Part shown: positions 1-9,184 of the stretch, in pieces
Position numbering within the stretch: the first letter of the stretch is position 1
Layout of the letters: every line of letters starts with the position of its first letter
From: an uncultured Collinsella sp.
GTDB lineage: Bacteria > Actinomycetota > Coriobacteriia > Coriobacteriales > Coriobacteriaceae
Assembly (NCBI GenBank): GCA_900546775.1
Contig: UREM01000014.1
Coordinates: 1-46,630, forward strand
DNA length: 46,630 nt
Reading direction: 5' to 3'
Notes under the pieces: model-generated
The model's input: only the letters and a program-made list of their open reading frames with translations
The model's database searches: none
Told to the model about the DNA's origin: nothing
Made by a program: the position numbers and the translations under genes

Positions 1-1068
1 CAGGCAGAAGCACAGCGATTTGGCAAGGCCGTGGAACATGGAGTGCAGAAGCGCCGCGGCGATACCCAAAGGACCGCCGATACCGAGGCAGAGCATGATC
101 ACGCCGGCGTTCTCGCAGGAGGAGTAGGCAAGCTTGCGCTTAATGTCCTTCTGCGCAAAGAGCGCAAACGAGCTAAAGACGATCGAGCACACGCCGATAA
201 TGAGTAGCAGCAGGTGCGGGAAGTCGTTGCCGATGGCGCGGCTCGCGAGCATATCGAAACGGATGATGATGAGCATGGAGCACTTGAGAACCACGCCCGA
301 GAGCAGCGCCGAGATGGAACCGGGGGCCTGGGAGAGGGTGTCGGGCATCCAGGTGTGCATCGGGAAGACCTCGGCCTTGGTGCCAAAGCCGATCACGATA
401 AACGCGAACGCCAGGCGCACGATCGCCGGGTCGAGCCTGTCGGCCTCGGGCATGATGCCCGAGATAAAGGCCGCCATGTGCGGGTCGGTGATGACATCGG
501 CCGCGTTGGCGTAGATCAGCAGCGTGCCAAAGAGGCCAAAGGCCACGCCGGCCGTGCAGACCATGATGTACTTCCAAGTTGCCTCGAGGGCATGGTGGGT
601 GTTCTTGAGGGCAACGAGCAGCGCCGAGGCGAGCGTGGTGGCCTCGATGGCAGCCCACATGATGATGATGTTGTTGGTCGTGGCGGCCAGAAGCATCGTA
701 AAGAGGAACAGGCTGTAGAACGCGTAGTACTGCTTGACCTGCGAAGGGCCGTACTTGCCGTCATCGGTGAGCTGGCGCACCAGGCCCACGGAGTACACGG
801 CGATGCAGAAGCCGATGAGGCCGATGATCAGCACAAAGAGCGCACCGAGCGCGTCCACGTGAAACCACGGGTCGAGCGCCCAGATCTCGCCGCCGTCGGT
901 AAAGACCGGCAGGGCCACGAGCACGGAGCCCGCGAGCACCACGACGGCCGAGACCAGGTGGCAGATCTCAAAGACCACACGCGAGACGGTCTTGGGGATG
1001 ATGGCCATGATAACCGACAGGGCCAGCGGGCACGCTACGAGCGCCAGAAGCATTGAGGAGGTATCCAT
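1..1068 (-). CDS. hyfF: Hydrogenase-4 membrane subunit HyfF (partial)
   Basis: A NuoN/NuoM-type proton-translocating membrane subunit of a hydrogenase-4 / formate hydrogenlyase complex. The window holds the first 356 codons; the gene continues past position 1, so the C-terminus is missing. The start is ATG at 1068, only 3 nt after the hyfE stop, with GGAGGT just upstream. The protein is hydrophobic throughout and carries the antiporter-family signature GTKAEVFPMHTWMPD (roughly residues 233-247) followed by QAPGSISALLSGVVLK. It also has the KRKLAYSS segment typical of these subunits. Order and spacing after hyfE match the E. coli hyf operon. The antiporter-like family is certain; the HyfF name rests on operon position. 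Confidence 0.88.
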   Translation of the reverse strand, partial: MDTSSMLLALVACPLALSVIMAIIPKTVSRVVFEICHLVSAVVVLAGSVLVALPVFTDGGEIWALDPWFHVDALGALFVLIIGLIGFCIAVYSVGLVRQLTDDGKYGPSQVKQYYAFYSLFLFTMLLAATTNNIIIMWAAIEATTLASALLVALKNTHHALEATWKYIMVCTAGVAFGLFGTLLIYANAADVITDPHMAAFISGIMPEADRLDPAIVRLAFAFIVIGFGTKAEVFPMHTWMPDTLSQAPGSISALLSGVVLKCSMLIIIRFDMLASRAIGNDFPHLLLLIIGVCSIVFSSFALFAQKDIKRKLAYSSCENAGVIMLCLGIGGPLGIAAALLHSMFHGLAKSLCFCL

Positions 1069-1071
1069 TGC

Positions 1072-1725
1072 CTAGCCCTTCAGTTCATTCAGGTCGCGCG
1101 AATCGAGGCTCTGGTACTTCTTCCAGATCTTGAGCACGACGACGGACATGATGATGACCGCGAAGATGGCGTCGGTGGCGATGCCGGTCTCGACGATCTC
1201 GGGAGCCGTGGGCGCCAGCAGGGCGAGCGTCACGTGGCTGCCGTTCTCCATGAGGCAGTAACCAAAGATCTGCTTCATGATGTTGCGCTGCGTGATGATG
1301 CAGGACAGGCCCACAAAGAAGTGGGCAAAGCTGATTGCGAGCGCGGGAGTTGCGACCTCGGCGGTGGGGAGCTTGATCTGCGTCACCACGGCAAAGCAGA
1401 TGGCAACCTCAACGGCGATGAGGCAGATGGTCCAAGCCGGCTTGGCACCGCGCGTGAGGGCGGTGTCGCTGGGCTCCCCCATCTTCTTGTAGGCGTACAT
1501 GAGGATGACGGGAACGAGCACGACCTTGGTCACGAAGGCCGAGGCGGCCCACATGAGCAGCTCGGAGGCGCCCGTGGTCATACCGAGGGTGGCGAGAAGC
1601 GCCACAAGGATCAGGGACTGCACCGCGTACCAGCGGATAGCAGGCTTGATCGACTTGCAGATGACGACCATGGTCGAGGTGACGATCAGGAGGCCGCCAA
1701 GCAGGTTGACGAGTTGGTAACCCAT
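1072..1725 (-). CDS. hyfE: Hydrogenase-4 membrane subunit HyfE
   Basis: A 217-residue integral membrane protein, close to the length of E. coli HyfE (216). It belongs to the NuoK-like family found in energy-converting hydrogenases and is thought to form part of the ion-translocating membrane arm. Visible features are an N-terminal hydrophobic helix (LLGGLLIVTSTMVVIC), several further membrane segments and the family-like stretch FGYCLMENGSHVTLALLA followed by PEIVETGIATDAIF. The C-terminal tail is short, polar and cytoplasmic (KIWKKYQSLDSRDLNELKG). The gene lies 10 nt after hyfD and 3 nt before hyfF, which implies co-translation. The start is the ATG at 1725, preceded by AGGAGGTAG. Confidence 0.88.
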   Translation of the reverse strand: MGYQLVNLLGGLLIVTSTMVVICKSIKPAIRWYAVQSLILVALLATLGMTTGASELLMWAASAFVTKVVLVPVILMYAYKKMGEPSDTALTRGAKPAWTICLIAVEVAICFAVVTQIKLPTAEVATPALAISFAHFFVGLSCIITQRNIMKQIFGYCLMENGSHVTLALLAPTAPEIVETGIATDAIFAVIIMSVVVLKIWKKYQSLDSRDLNELKG

Positions 1726-1735
1726 GTTCTACCTC

Positions 1736-3193
1736 CTAACAGATCCAGCTGGCCGAGAGCGGGCCGCTGACGATGACCATGATGACGAGCACGACAAAGA
1801 CAAAGGCCATGGCGCGGGGCAAAGGGGCTCCGGCCTCGACCTCGGGGCTGGGCTCGCCGGGCAGGCAGTAGCCCATCCACTTGAGGAACCACGCAAAGGT
1901 GGCCACGGTCTCGGCGACCATGATCAGCACGAGCACGAGGATCGCCACGTTGCCGGCACCGACGCTAAAGCCGCCGGCGATAATCTGGAACTTGGAGAAG
2001 AACGTGTTCATGGGCGGCACGCCGGCGATGGCGAGCGCGGCCACGGCAAAGCCGACGGCGCTCACGGGGTACTTCTTCATGACGCCGCGGAGCTTGGGCA
2101 GCATGCGCGTGCCGAGCGTAAAGGAGAACGAGCCGGCCACCAGGAAGAACAGGGTCTTGGCAAAGGCGTGGTTGAAGATGTGGCAGACCGCGCCGTCAAA
2201 GGCCATCTTACTGCCAAAGACCGAAAGGCCCAGGCCAAAGAACACGTAGGAGAGCTGCGCGATCGTGGAGAAGGCGAGCAGGCGCTTCATGTCCTTTTGG
2301 GGCAGGTACATAAGGAAGCCAAAGAGCATGGTGATCATTGCGTCGATAACGGCAACCCAGCCCACAATCTCCGGAATCTCGCCGGCCGAGATGAGGGCGC
2401 GGGCGAAGACGCACACGCCGACCTTGACCATCGAGGCGCCGTGAAGGTAGGCGGAGACGGGCGTGGGGGCCTCCATTGCGGAGGGCAGCCACATGTACAT
2501 GGGGACCTGTGCGGACTTGGCCCAGGCGGCAAAGAGCACCATGATGAGAACGATGGCCTTGACCGTGGGGTCGAGCGAGGCGATAGCCGTGATGGCGAAG
2601 GTGCCGGTGTTGGCAAAGAGCACAGCACCGCCCAGATACAGGCCGAGCGCGCCGATATGCGTGATGATGAGGGCCTTCATGCCGGCCTTCTTGGCCGTGG
2701 GGGTCATGTAGTAGCTGATAAGGCCCCAGGAGCAGGCGCCGGTGATCTCGAAGAACACGAGCTGGCCCACGATAGTGGAGCTGTACACAAGACCGGCCAT
2801 GGCGCCGATGAAGGTTGACAGGTAGGCGTAGAAGCGACGACGGGGCAGGTCGGGGTGTTCTCGGTTGTCCTGGCTCATATAGGGGATCGAGTAGATCACC
2901 ACGAGCAGGCCGATCCCAACAAAGGCGGGAGCGAGCAGCGTGGACATGCGGTCGAAGACAAAGCCCATTACGAGCGTGTTGCCAAACGAGATAAACGGGA
3001 CCGAGAGCTCCGGGAAGCCCGCGGAAGCGTAACTCGCGGCGAGCGCGACGGTGGCCACGGTGGACACACCGGCGGCGATAGCCGAAAGCCATTTGGCCCA
3101 AGGACGGCTAAAGACGGCCACGAGGACCGAACCCAACATAGGCGCCGCGATGGCGATGCACCCGAGAAGGGACAGACTGGTTTCAAGCGTCAT
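1736..3193 (-). CDS. hyfD: Hydrogenase-4 membrane subunit HyfD (NuoL/NuoM-like)
   Basis: A 485-residue proton-translocating subunit of the NuoL/M/N antiporter family; E. coli HyfD is 479 residues. The sequence is a run of membrane helices. It contains the conserved core WAKSAQVPMYMWLPSAMEAP followed by TPVSAYLHGASMVKVGV at about residues 224-260, with a lysine in a membrane helix as expected for ion translocation. A later KDMKRLLAFSTIAQLSYV block is also typical. The start is ATG at 3193, with a GGAGGG ribosome binding site. It sits between hyfC (14 nt upstream) and hyfE. It is one of three antiporter-like subunits in the operon (HyfB, HyfD, HyfF), the property that separates hydrogenase-4 from the simpler hydrogenase-3. 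Confidence 0.9.
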   Translation of the reverse strand: MTLETSLSLLGCIAIAAPMLGSVLVAVFSRPWAKWLSAIAAGVSTVATVALAASYASAGFPELSVPFISFGNTLVMGFVFDRMSTLLAPAFVGIGLLVVIYSIPYMSQDNREHPDLPRRRFYAYLSTFIGAMAGLVYSSTIVGQLVFFEITGACSWGLISYYMTPTAKKAGMKALIITHIGALGLYLGGAVLFANTGTFAITAIASLDPTVKAIVLIMVLFAAWAKSAQVPMYMWLPSAMEAPTPVSAYLHGASMVKVGVCVFARALISAGEIPEIVGWVAVIDAMITMLFGFLMYLPQKDMKRLLAFSTIAQLSYVFFGLGLSVFGSKMAFDGAVCHIFNHAFAKTLFFLVAGSFSFTLGTRMLPKLRGVMKKYPVSAVGFAVAALAIAGVPPMNTFFSKFQIIAGGFSVGAGNVAILVLVLIMVAETVATFAWFLKWMGYCLPGEPSPEVEAGAPLPRAMAFVFVVLVIMVIVSGPLSASWIC

Positions 3194-3207
3194 TGGTTCT
3201 CCCTCCT

Positions 3208-4134
3208 CTACACGCCTACGACGACGAAGACAAACGCCAGGACGGCGATGCCCACGACGGCCCAGGTCTGGTTACCGAGATTCTTGAAGCGCGAACGCGA
3301 CACCGAGTTGGAGATCACGCCCACAAGAACAAAGTCGACGAGGCACTTCACCAGGAAGATGAGAGCGCCCACGGCGGCCATGGTGCCCATGGTGGCGGGC
3401 TCGCCCCACGGGATGAAGATCGCGCAGAACCAGGCCACGACGATGACCTGCTTCATGCTCATGGCGAGCTTGGCGATGGCGAGCGACGGGCCGGAAAGCT
3501 CGGCAAGCGGGCCCTCCTGGAGCTCCTGCTCGGCCTCGGCCTGGTCAAAGGGCAGCTTGCCGAGCTCCATGTAGCAGGCAAGGCAGAAAGCAATGCCGGC
3601 AAGGATCACGGCGACGGGCGCGTCGATGGCGCCGGTCACGATATGCTGGCCCATGGTGGCAATGTCGGTGGAGCCGCAGACGAGTGCCGTGGCAAAGAGG
3701 GCCAGGAGCATCGACGGCTCGATGAGTACGCTCATGAGCAGCTCGCGGATGCCGCCCACGCCGGCATAGGCGTTGGACGAGTCCACGCCGCACAGCGCGA
3801 AGAAGAAGCGGGCGAGCGCCAGGCTGTACATGATGGTGATGGCGTCACCAAAGACGGGCATGGGGCTTTCCAGGGTAAAGATGGGTAGGCCCATTGCGAG
3901 CATAAAGGAGACGGCAAAGAAGATCGCGGGCATGATGCGCAGGGCAAAGCTCGCGTCCTCGCTCTGGGACTCGGGACGAGCCATGAGCTTGGCGATGTCG
4001 CGATAGTCCTGGAAGATGGACGGTCCGCGGCGGTTATGCATCTTGGCGGTGATGACGCGGCCGAGACCCGAGAAGAACGGCGCCACGGCGGCGATCACGA
4101 CGGCCTGCAAGATACCAAGGACGATATTGTTCAT
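3208..4134 (-). CDS. hyfC: Hydrogenase-4 membrane subunit HyfC (NuoH-like)
   Basis: A 308-residue NuoH-type membrane subunit that anchors the soluble hydrogenase arm to the membrane arm; E. coli HyfC is 315 residues. The diagnostic NuoH-family stretch is LPFDQAEAEQELQEGP in the middle third, an acidic loop that lines the quinone-site equivalent. The N-terminal part has the RRGPSIFQDYRDIAKL motif. An in-frame extension to 4257 exists, but the residues it adds are Arg/Gly-rich and unlike the family. The ATG at 4134 (MNNIVLG) has a strong GGAGGGGAG site and is the better start. hyfB ends 11 nt upstream. Confidence 0.92.
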   Translation of the reverse strand: MNNIVLGILQAVVIAAVAPFFSGLGRVITAKMHNRRGPSIFQDYRDIAKLMARPESQSEDASFALRIMPAIFFAVSFMLAMGLPIFTLESPMPVFGDAITIMYSLALARFFFALCGVDSSNAYAGVGGIRELLMSVLIEPSMLLALFATALVCGSTDIATMGQHIVTGAIDAPVAVILAGIAFCLACYMELGKLPFDQAEAEQELQEGPLAELSGPSLAIAKLAMSMKQVIVVAWFCAIFIPWGEPATMGTMAAVGALIFLVKCLVDFVLVGVISNSVSRSRFKNLGNQTWAVVGIAVLAFVFVVVGV

Positions 4135-4145
4135 GCTCTCCCCTC

Positions 4146-6161
4146 CTAACCCATGAACACGGCGAGCGCAAGGAAGACCACGAGCGCCACCACGATGTAG
4201 CAAATATAGATGGAGTAGTTGCCGCCCTCGAGCTTGGTCGAGACCTGCGCCAGCCACTCGACGCCCTTGTGCGGGGCATCCACGAGCACCTTGTCGGGCA
4301 CGGGCTCGACGGTCTCGGCAATACCCACGAGTTTCTGGAAGATGCGGGCGATGGACCAGCAGACCTTGGTGCAGTTGTCGCGAAGGTCATACAGCGGCTG
4401 CATAAACCAGGCAACGTCGGAAGCAAAGGTGGTAGCCACGACGGGCATGTCCTCGTTGGGGGCATAGCCGCACGCCCACGGAGCGGACTTCTGGGCGGGA
4501 CCGACCTGCTTGGCCTTGCGGAAGGCGATGACGGCCACGACGATCACCAAGAGCGCAATAGCGATCGCGGGGGTGGAGGTGGCGGCACCGGAGTACTGGT
4601 TGGTGAGCGCCAGGCCCTCGGAGGCAAAGACGCCGCCGTGGGGATGCAGGACCGAGATCGCGATATCGGCGATCACGGGGGCGATCCAGGGAGCGCACAC
4701 GCCGAGCACCACACAGGCGGCCGCAAGCAGCACCTGCGCGATCACCATGGGGGCCGGGACCTCCTTGGCCTCGGCGGCCGCCTTGGAGCGGGGCGCGGAG
4801 GCAAACGAGACGCCGTAGGCCTTGACAAAGCAGGTCACGGCAAGCGCACCGGTGATGGCGAGCGCCACGCCGGAGAGGACGGCGACAACCGTGACGGCCT
4901 TGTCCTCAAGCTGCGCCACGTTAAAGAGGCTCTGGTAGGTAAACCACTCGGACACAAAGCCGTTGAGGGGCGGGATGGCCGAGATGGCGAGCGAGCCGAT
5001 GAGGAAGCAGATGGCCGTGACCGGCATGCGGCGGAAGAGGCCGCCCATCTTCTCCATGTTGCGGGTACCGGTGGCGTAGAGCAGCGCGCCGGCGCCCAGG
5101 AAGAGCTCGCCCTTGAACATGGCGTGGTTGAAGGTGTGGTAGAGCGCGGCCATGAGCGCGAGCACGGCGATGCCCTGGTACTCGAGCGACATGGCGCAGA
5201 TAGCGGCGCCCACGCCGAGCAGGATGATGCCGATGTTCTCGACGGAGTGGTACGCGAGCAGGCGCTTGATGTCGTGCTCCTGGAGGGCGAAGGCAACGCC
5301 CAGGACCGACGAGATGGCGCCGATCGCGAGCACGAGCATGCCCCACCAGGTCTGCGTGCCGCTCGCGGAGAGCAGATCGAGCGAGACCTTGAGAATGCCG
5401 AAGATACCGATCTTGATCATGCCGCCGGACATGAGGGCCGACACATTGGACGGCGCCTCGGGGTGCGCCTTGGGAAGCCACGAGTGCAGCGGGATGATAC
5501 CGGCCTTGGCGCCAAAGCCAAAGAAGGCAAGCAAGAAGCAGATTGACGCGACCGTGGGATCGAAGGCGTTAGCGCGGAAGGCGCTGAAGCTGAACTCGCC
5601 GAGGCAGAAGTTGCTCATGATCAGGAAGCTCGCCATGATGAGCACAAAGCCCACGTGGGCAATCACAAAGTAGAGCCAGCCGCCGTGGATGGAAGCGTCG
5701 TTTTCCTCGATGACCACGAGGAAGTAGCTCGTGAGCGACATGAGCTCAAAGGCGACGAGGAACCAGAACACGTTGTCGGCCGTGATGACGAGCATCATCG
5801 AGGCGATAAAGGTGTTGAGGAAGAAGCCCGCGCGGCCCTTCTTGCCCGGATACTCGTCGAAGTAGCTCAGACCGTAGATGGAGCCCGCAAGGGCAAGCAC
5901 GGAGATGAGCATCACGAAGAGGCCCGCAAGCTGGTTGAGCAGAAGCTCGAAGTGCGCAAACGGGAAAAGAACCACGGTGTCGATGGAGGTGACGTCGCCA
6001 AACACCGCGAGCGTGCCCGCGGCAAGCGAGAGCACGGCAGCCACGGCGCCACCGAGGCAACCGAGGGTCTTGGCGGTGTTGTCGGCCTTGATGCAGAGGA
6101 CCGAGGTGAGCGCGGCCACGCAGGACACGGCAAGGGATGCCATAAACAAGGTCATGCTCAT
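4146..6161 (-). CDS. hyfB: Hydrogenase-4 membrane subunit HyfB (NuoL-like)
   Basis: A 671-residue NuoL-type ion-translocating subunit, essentially the length of E. coli HyfB (672). It has an N-terminal antiporter core with FGFGAKAGIIPLHSWLPKAH and PEAPSNVSALMSGGMIKIG, a membrane lysine, and EHDIKRLLAYHSVENIG. A long C-terminal part follows, with an extra-membrane segment (ACGYAPNEDMPVVATTF) and a final helix. The start is placed at ATG 6161, which overlaps nothing and follows the hyfA stop by 1 nt, with GAGGAGCG upstream; ATG 6155 is the alternative. A longer in-frame extension to 6353 overlaps hyfA and is rejected. Together with HyfD and HyfF it should couple formate or ferredoxin oxidation to ion pumping. 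Confidence 0.92.
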   Translation of the reverse strand: MSMTLFMASLAVSCVAALTSVLCIKADNTAKTLGCLGGAVAAVLSLAAGTLAVFGDVTSIDTVVLFPFAHFELLLNQLAGLFVMLISVLALAGSIYGLSYFDEYPGKKGRAGFFLNTFIASMMLVITADNVFWFLVAFELMSLTSYFLVVIEENDASIHGGWLYFVIAHVGFVLIMASFLIMSNFCLGEFSFSAFRANAFDPTVASICFLLAFFGFGAKAGIIPLHSWLPKAHPEAPSNVSALMSGGMIKIGIFGILKVSLDLLSASGTQTWWGMLVLAIGAISSVLGVAFALQEHDIKRLLAYHSVENIGIILLGVGAAICAMSLEYQGIAVLALMAALYHTFNHAMFKGELFLGAGALLYATGTRNMEKMGGLFRRMPVTAICFLIGSLAISAIPPLNGFVSEWFTYQSLFNVAQLEDKAVTVVAVLSGVALAITGALAVTCFVKAYGVSFASAPRSKAAAEAKEVPAPMVIAQVLLAAACVVLGVCAPWIAPVIADIAISVLHPHGGVFASEGLALTNQYSGAATSTPAIAIALLVIVVAVIAFRKAKQVGPAQKSAPWACGYAPNEDMPVVATTFASDVAWFMQPLYDLRDNCTKVCWSIARIFQKLVGIAETVEPVPDKVLVDAPHKGVEWLAQVSTKLEGGNYSIYICYIVVALVVFLALAVFMG

Positions 6162-6162
6162 G

Positions 6163-6780
6163 TTACTCAGCGCTCCTCTCTGCAAGAGCCTTCTCATAAA
6201 GACCGAGTGCCACGGCCTGGGCATCGACCTCGGGGCCGTCGGCGATCGAGCGGGTGCGCTTGGCCTCGTCGAGCTCGGCGTCCGCCTCCCCGCCCATGAC
6301 GGTGAGCGCCTTGGTGGGGCACGCCGCCACGCAGTGCGGGCCCGCCGGATCAAAGGCGCACAGGTCGCACTTGACGGCGGTAGTGTACATACCCGGTGCC
6401 CAGGTGAGCAGCGAGCTCATGGACTTGGGGTATGCGGGCGTCGGGTCGCACATGCCAGCGACACCGGCGATGGAGGTGCCATCGGGGTGGATGGCGCCAA
6501 AGGGGCAGGCAATGGCGCAGAGCCTGCAGCCGATGCACTCCTGCTCCTTAACGTGGATACGGTCGCCGTCATGCTCGATAGCGTTGACTGGGCAGACCTC
6601 GGCACATGGCGCACCTTCGCAATGGTGGCACGCAATAGCTGCCGAGGTCTCCCCGGTCTTCACGAGCGCCAAGCGCGGCGTATCCTGAAGACCCTGCTGG
6701 CGATGGGCATCGGAGCAGGCGGACTGGCATGTTCCGCAACCGATGCAGCGCAGCGGGTTAATGTCTATGAAGCGGTTCAC
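6163..6780 (-). CDS. hyfA: Hydrogenase-4 polyferredoxin subunit HyfA (HycB-like)
   Basis: A 205-residue 4Fe-4S protein of the HyfA/HycB family that would pass electrons from formate dehydrogenase to the hydrogenase. Four cysteine clusters are visible: CIGCGTCQSAC near the N-terminus, CHHCEGAPCAEVCP, CIGCRLCAIACP, and CDLC with CVAACP. That gives ligands for four [4Fe-4S] clusters. The start is read as GTG at 6780 because GGAAAGGAAGTGGGGA lies just upstream; the in-frame ATG at 6819 has no such site and would add residues unlike the family. It lies 72 nt after fdhF, with a strong hairpin between them, and 1 nt before hyfB. Confidence 0.88.
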   Translation of the reverse strand: MNRFIDINPLRCIGCGTCQSACSDAHRQQGLQDTPRLALVKTGETSAAIACHHCEGAPCAEVCPVNAIEHDGDRIHVKEQECIGCRLCAIACPFGAIHPDGTSIAGVAGMCDPTPAYPKSMSSLLTWAPGMYTTAVKCDLCAFDPAGPHCVAACPTKALTVMGGEADAELDEAKRTRSIADGPEVDAQAVALGLYEKALAERSAE

Positions 6781-6803
6781 TCCCCACTTCCTTTCCAATA
6801 CAA

Positions 6804-6836
6804 GGGAGCGGCTGCCCATAGGGCGCAGCCGCTCCC
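6804..6836 (-). promoter_or_regulatory. Intergenic hairpin between fdhF and hyfA
   Basis: A perfect 12-bp stem: GGGAGCGGCTGC at 6804-6815 pairs with its complement at 6825-6836, with a 9-nt loop. In the direction of transcription it lies after the fdhF stop and just before the hyfA ribosome binding site. Only a weak T-run (TTGTATTGG) follows. It could be a partial terminator, an mRNA-stabilising structure or a processing site that sets the FdhF to Hyf ratio. Confidence 0.6.
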
Positions 6837-6852
6837 CGATCCACAGGACGGA

Positions 6853-9063
6853 TTACACGATCTGGTTGACGTGCTCCGCGTCTGCCTCAGCAGCCTGGGG
6901 TGCGATGTCCTGATGCGCGGTGGCATCGGCCAACGTCTTCTTGAGCTCCGTGTACTGGCGCTCGACCTCGTTCTCAGCCCAAACCTGATCGGCGATACCC
7001 TCGACCTGGACCGCGGAGAACTTGTCCTCGGGTGTGCCGGACAGCGGGTCGACCTGGTGCATGGTGAGGTTGTTGCACTTGCCGATCCACCACTGGTAGG
7101 TCATGTAGACCGTGCCCTTGTTGGTGCGCGGGGACACCTCGGCGCGGCTGTAGACCGAGCCGCGGCGCGACCAGATGCGTGCGATCTGACCGTCCTTGAT
7201 GCCGCGGGCGGCAGCATCCTCGGGGTTGATCTGCAGACGGCCGGGCTCCTCGGCGAGCGTAGAGAGGGCCTTGCAGTTACCGGTCATCGAGCGGCAGCTG
7301 TAGTGGCCGACCTCACGGACGGTGCAGAGGACCAGCGGGTACTCCTCGTCGGGAAGCTCCGTGGGCATGATGAAGTCGTGGCCCATGAGGTGGGCCTTGT
7401 GATCGTCGGTGTTGAAGATACCGCCGACGTACATGTCCTTCATGCCCTGCTTCTCGCCCCTCTTGATGGGCCACTGGGCCTGACCCTGCTCGGCCATGGT
7501 CTCGTAGGTGGCGCCGGCAAAGTTGGGGCAGAGGTCGATGCACTCGTGCCAGATCTCGCGGGTGTTCTCGTAGTGCATCGGGTAGCCCATGCGCGTGGAG
7601 AGGTCAGCGAAGATCTCCCAGTCGTGGCGGCACTCGCCCTTGGGCGGCACGGCAGCGTCGAAGTGCTGGAAGTTACGGTCGGACGAGGTGAAGTTGCCCT
7701 CGTGCTCGCCCCAGGAGGTGGCAGGCAGCAGGACGTCGGCGTAGAGGGTAGTCTGCGTCATGAAGATGTCCTGGCAAACCAGGAACTCGACCTTCTTGAG
7801 GGTCTCGATCTCGCCGGTGGCGTCGGGCTCGGTCTGAGCCGGGTCCTCGCCGTAGTTGTAGAAGCAGCGGAGCTTGCCCTCGTCCACGGCATGGCCGAGG
7901 TCGGTGAGCTTGAGACCGGGCTTCAAGGACAGTTTCTCCTCGGGCACACCCCAGGCCTTGGCAAACTTGGCGCGCACGGCGGGGTCGGCGACCTTCTGGT
8001 AGCCCGGGTAGAGGTCGGGCCACATGCCCATATCGCAGGAGCCCTGGACGTTGTTCTGACCGCGGACGGGAGCCACGCCGGAGTTGGGTTTGCCGATCTG
8101 GCCGGTCATGACGGCGATGTCGGCGAGGGTGTGGACGGCCTTGACGCCTTGCTTCTGCTGGGTGACGCCCATGCCCCAGCCGACGATAGCGGAGGGCGTG
8201 GCGGTCGCGTACATACGGGCGGCCTTGTGCATGGTCTCGGGGTCGACGCCGGTGATCTCGGCGGTCTTCTCGGGAGCGTAGTTCTCGATGGTGGCCTTGA
8301 ACTCCTCCCAGCCCGTGGCGTGCTCATCGATGAATTTCTGGTCGATGAGGTTGTCGTGGATCAGGCACCAGGCAAAGCTGTTGAGGAACGCGACGTTGCA
8401 GCCGTTGTTGATCTGCATGTAGATGTCGGCGATACGCGCGGTCTCGATGTGGCGCGGATCGGCGACGATGATCTTGGCGCCGTTCTGCTTGGCCTTGACG
8501 ATGCGGCGGGCGACGATCGGGTGGGAGACGGCCGGGTTGTAACCAAAGAGGAAGATGCAGCCGGCGTTCTCCATACCGTCGATCGAGCAACTCATGCAGC
8601 CGGAGCCGAGCACGTCCATAAGGCCGATGACCGAGGGGCCGTGGCAGGTACGGGCGCAGTTGTCGATGTTGTTGGTGCCGATGCAGGCGCGCGTGAACTT
8701 CTGCATGACGTAGTTGGCCTCGTTGCCGCCGCCACGGGAGGAGCCCGTGGTCATGATGGCGTCAGGACCGCTCTCCTCGATGATCTGCTTCATCTTGGCG
8801 GCGGTGAAGTCGAGGGCCTCGTCCCACGTTACGCGCTCAAAGGGATCGCCCTTGTGACGGCGAATCATGGGGTGCAGGATACGCGGGGTCAGAATCTTGG
8901 TGTCGTTGATAAAGTCGTAGCCGCTCATGCCCTTGAGGCAGAGCTCTCCCTGGTTGGTCACGCCCTCGAGGGGCTCGGTGCCAACCACCTGGCCGTTCTC
9001 GACCAACAGGTTGTACTTGCAACCCGCACCGCAGTACGGGCAGATAACCTGATGCTTCTCCAT
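6853..9063 (-). CDS. fdhF: Formate dehydrogenase H-type molybdoenzyme, Cys form
   Basis: A 736-residue molybdopterin-dependent formate dehydrogenase of the FdhF family (E. coli 715 residues). It oxidises formate to CO2 and supplies electrons to the Hyf hydrogenase. The N-terminal [4Fe-4S] ligands are Cys8, Cys11, Cys15 and Cys42, at the same numbers as in E. coli. The active-site position is Cys140 (TGC) in CARTCHGPSV, where E. coli has selenocysteine 140; the following His141 is kept. The start is ATG at 9063 (MEKHQVICPYCGAGC) with GGAGG five bases upstream; an extension to 9102 is less likely. The gene follows a hydN-like gene and precedes hyfA, so the dehydrogenase and hydrogenase modules share one operon. 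Confidence 0.95.
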   Translation of the reverse strand: MEKHQVICPYCGAGCKYNLLVENGQVVGTEPLEGVTNQGELCLKGMSGYDFINDTKILTPRILHPMIRRHKGDPFERVTWDEALDFTAAKMKQIIEESGPDAIMTTGSSRGGGNEANYVMQKFTRACIGTNNIDNCARTCHGPSVIGLMDVLGSGCMSCSIDGMENAGCIFLFGYNPAVSHPIVARRIVKAKQNGAKIIVADPRHIETARIADIYMQINNGCNVAFLNSFAWCLIHDNLIDQKFIDEHATGWEEFKATIENYAPEKTAEITGVDPETMHKAARMYATATPSAIVGWGMGVTQQKQGVKAVHTLADIAVMTGQIGKPNSGVAPVRGQNNVQGSCDMGMWPDLYPGYQKVADPAVRAKFAKAWGVPEEKLSLKPGLKLTDLGHAVDEGKLRCFYNYGEDPAQTEPDATGEIETLKKVEFLVCQDIFMTQTTLYADVLLPATSWGEHEGNFTSSDRNFQHFDAAVPPKGECRHDWEIFADLSTRMGYPMHYENTREIWHECIDLCPNFAGATYETMAEQGQAQWPIKRGEKQGMKDMYVGGIFNTDDHKAHLMGHDFIMPTELPDEEYPLVLCTVREVGHYSCRSMTGNCKALSTLAEEPGRLQINPEDAAARGIKDGQIARIWSRRGSVYSRAEVSPRTNKGTVYMTYQWWIGKCNNLTMHQVDPLSGTPEDKFSAVQVEGIADQVWAENEVERQYTELKKTLADATAHQDIAPQAAEADAEHVNQIV

Positions 9064-9184
9064 TGCATCCTCCATCTCAAAGGCCCTAGGGCCCAATAAC
9101 AACGTTTGGAAATCGCCGATTAGCTAAGACGCCGCGCCCCTATCAACAGGTCGCCCGGGGCCGGCGCGGTATTGGGGTCGTCCC

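Noticed and set aside
5878..9099. A 1073-codon open frame on the plus strand opposite fdhF and hyfA
   Set aside because: It is an antisense shadow created by the high-GC codon use of fdhF and hyfA, with repetitive, low-complexity amino acids and no ribosome binding site.
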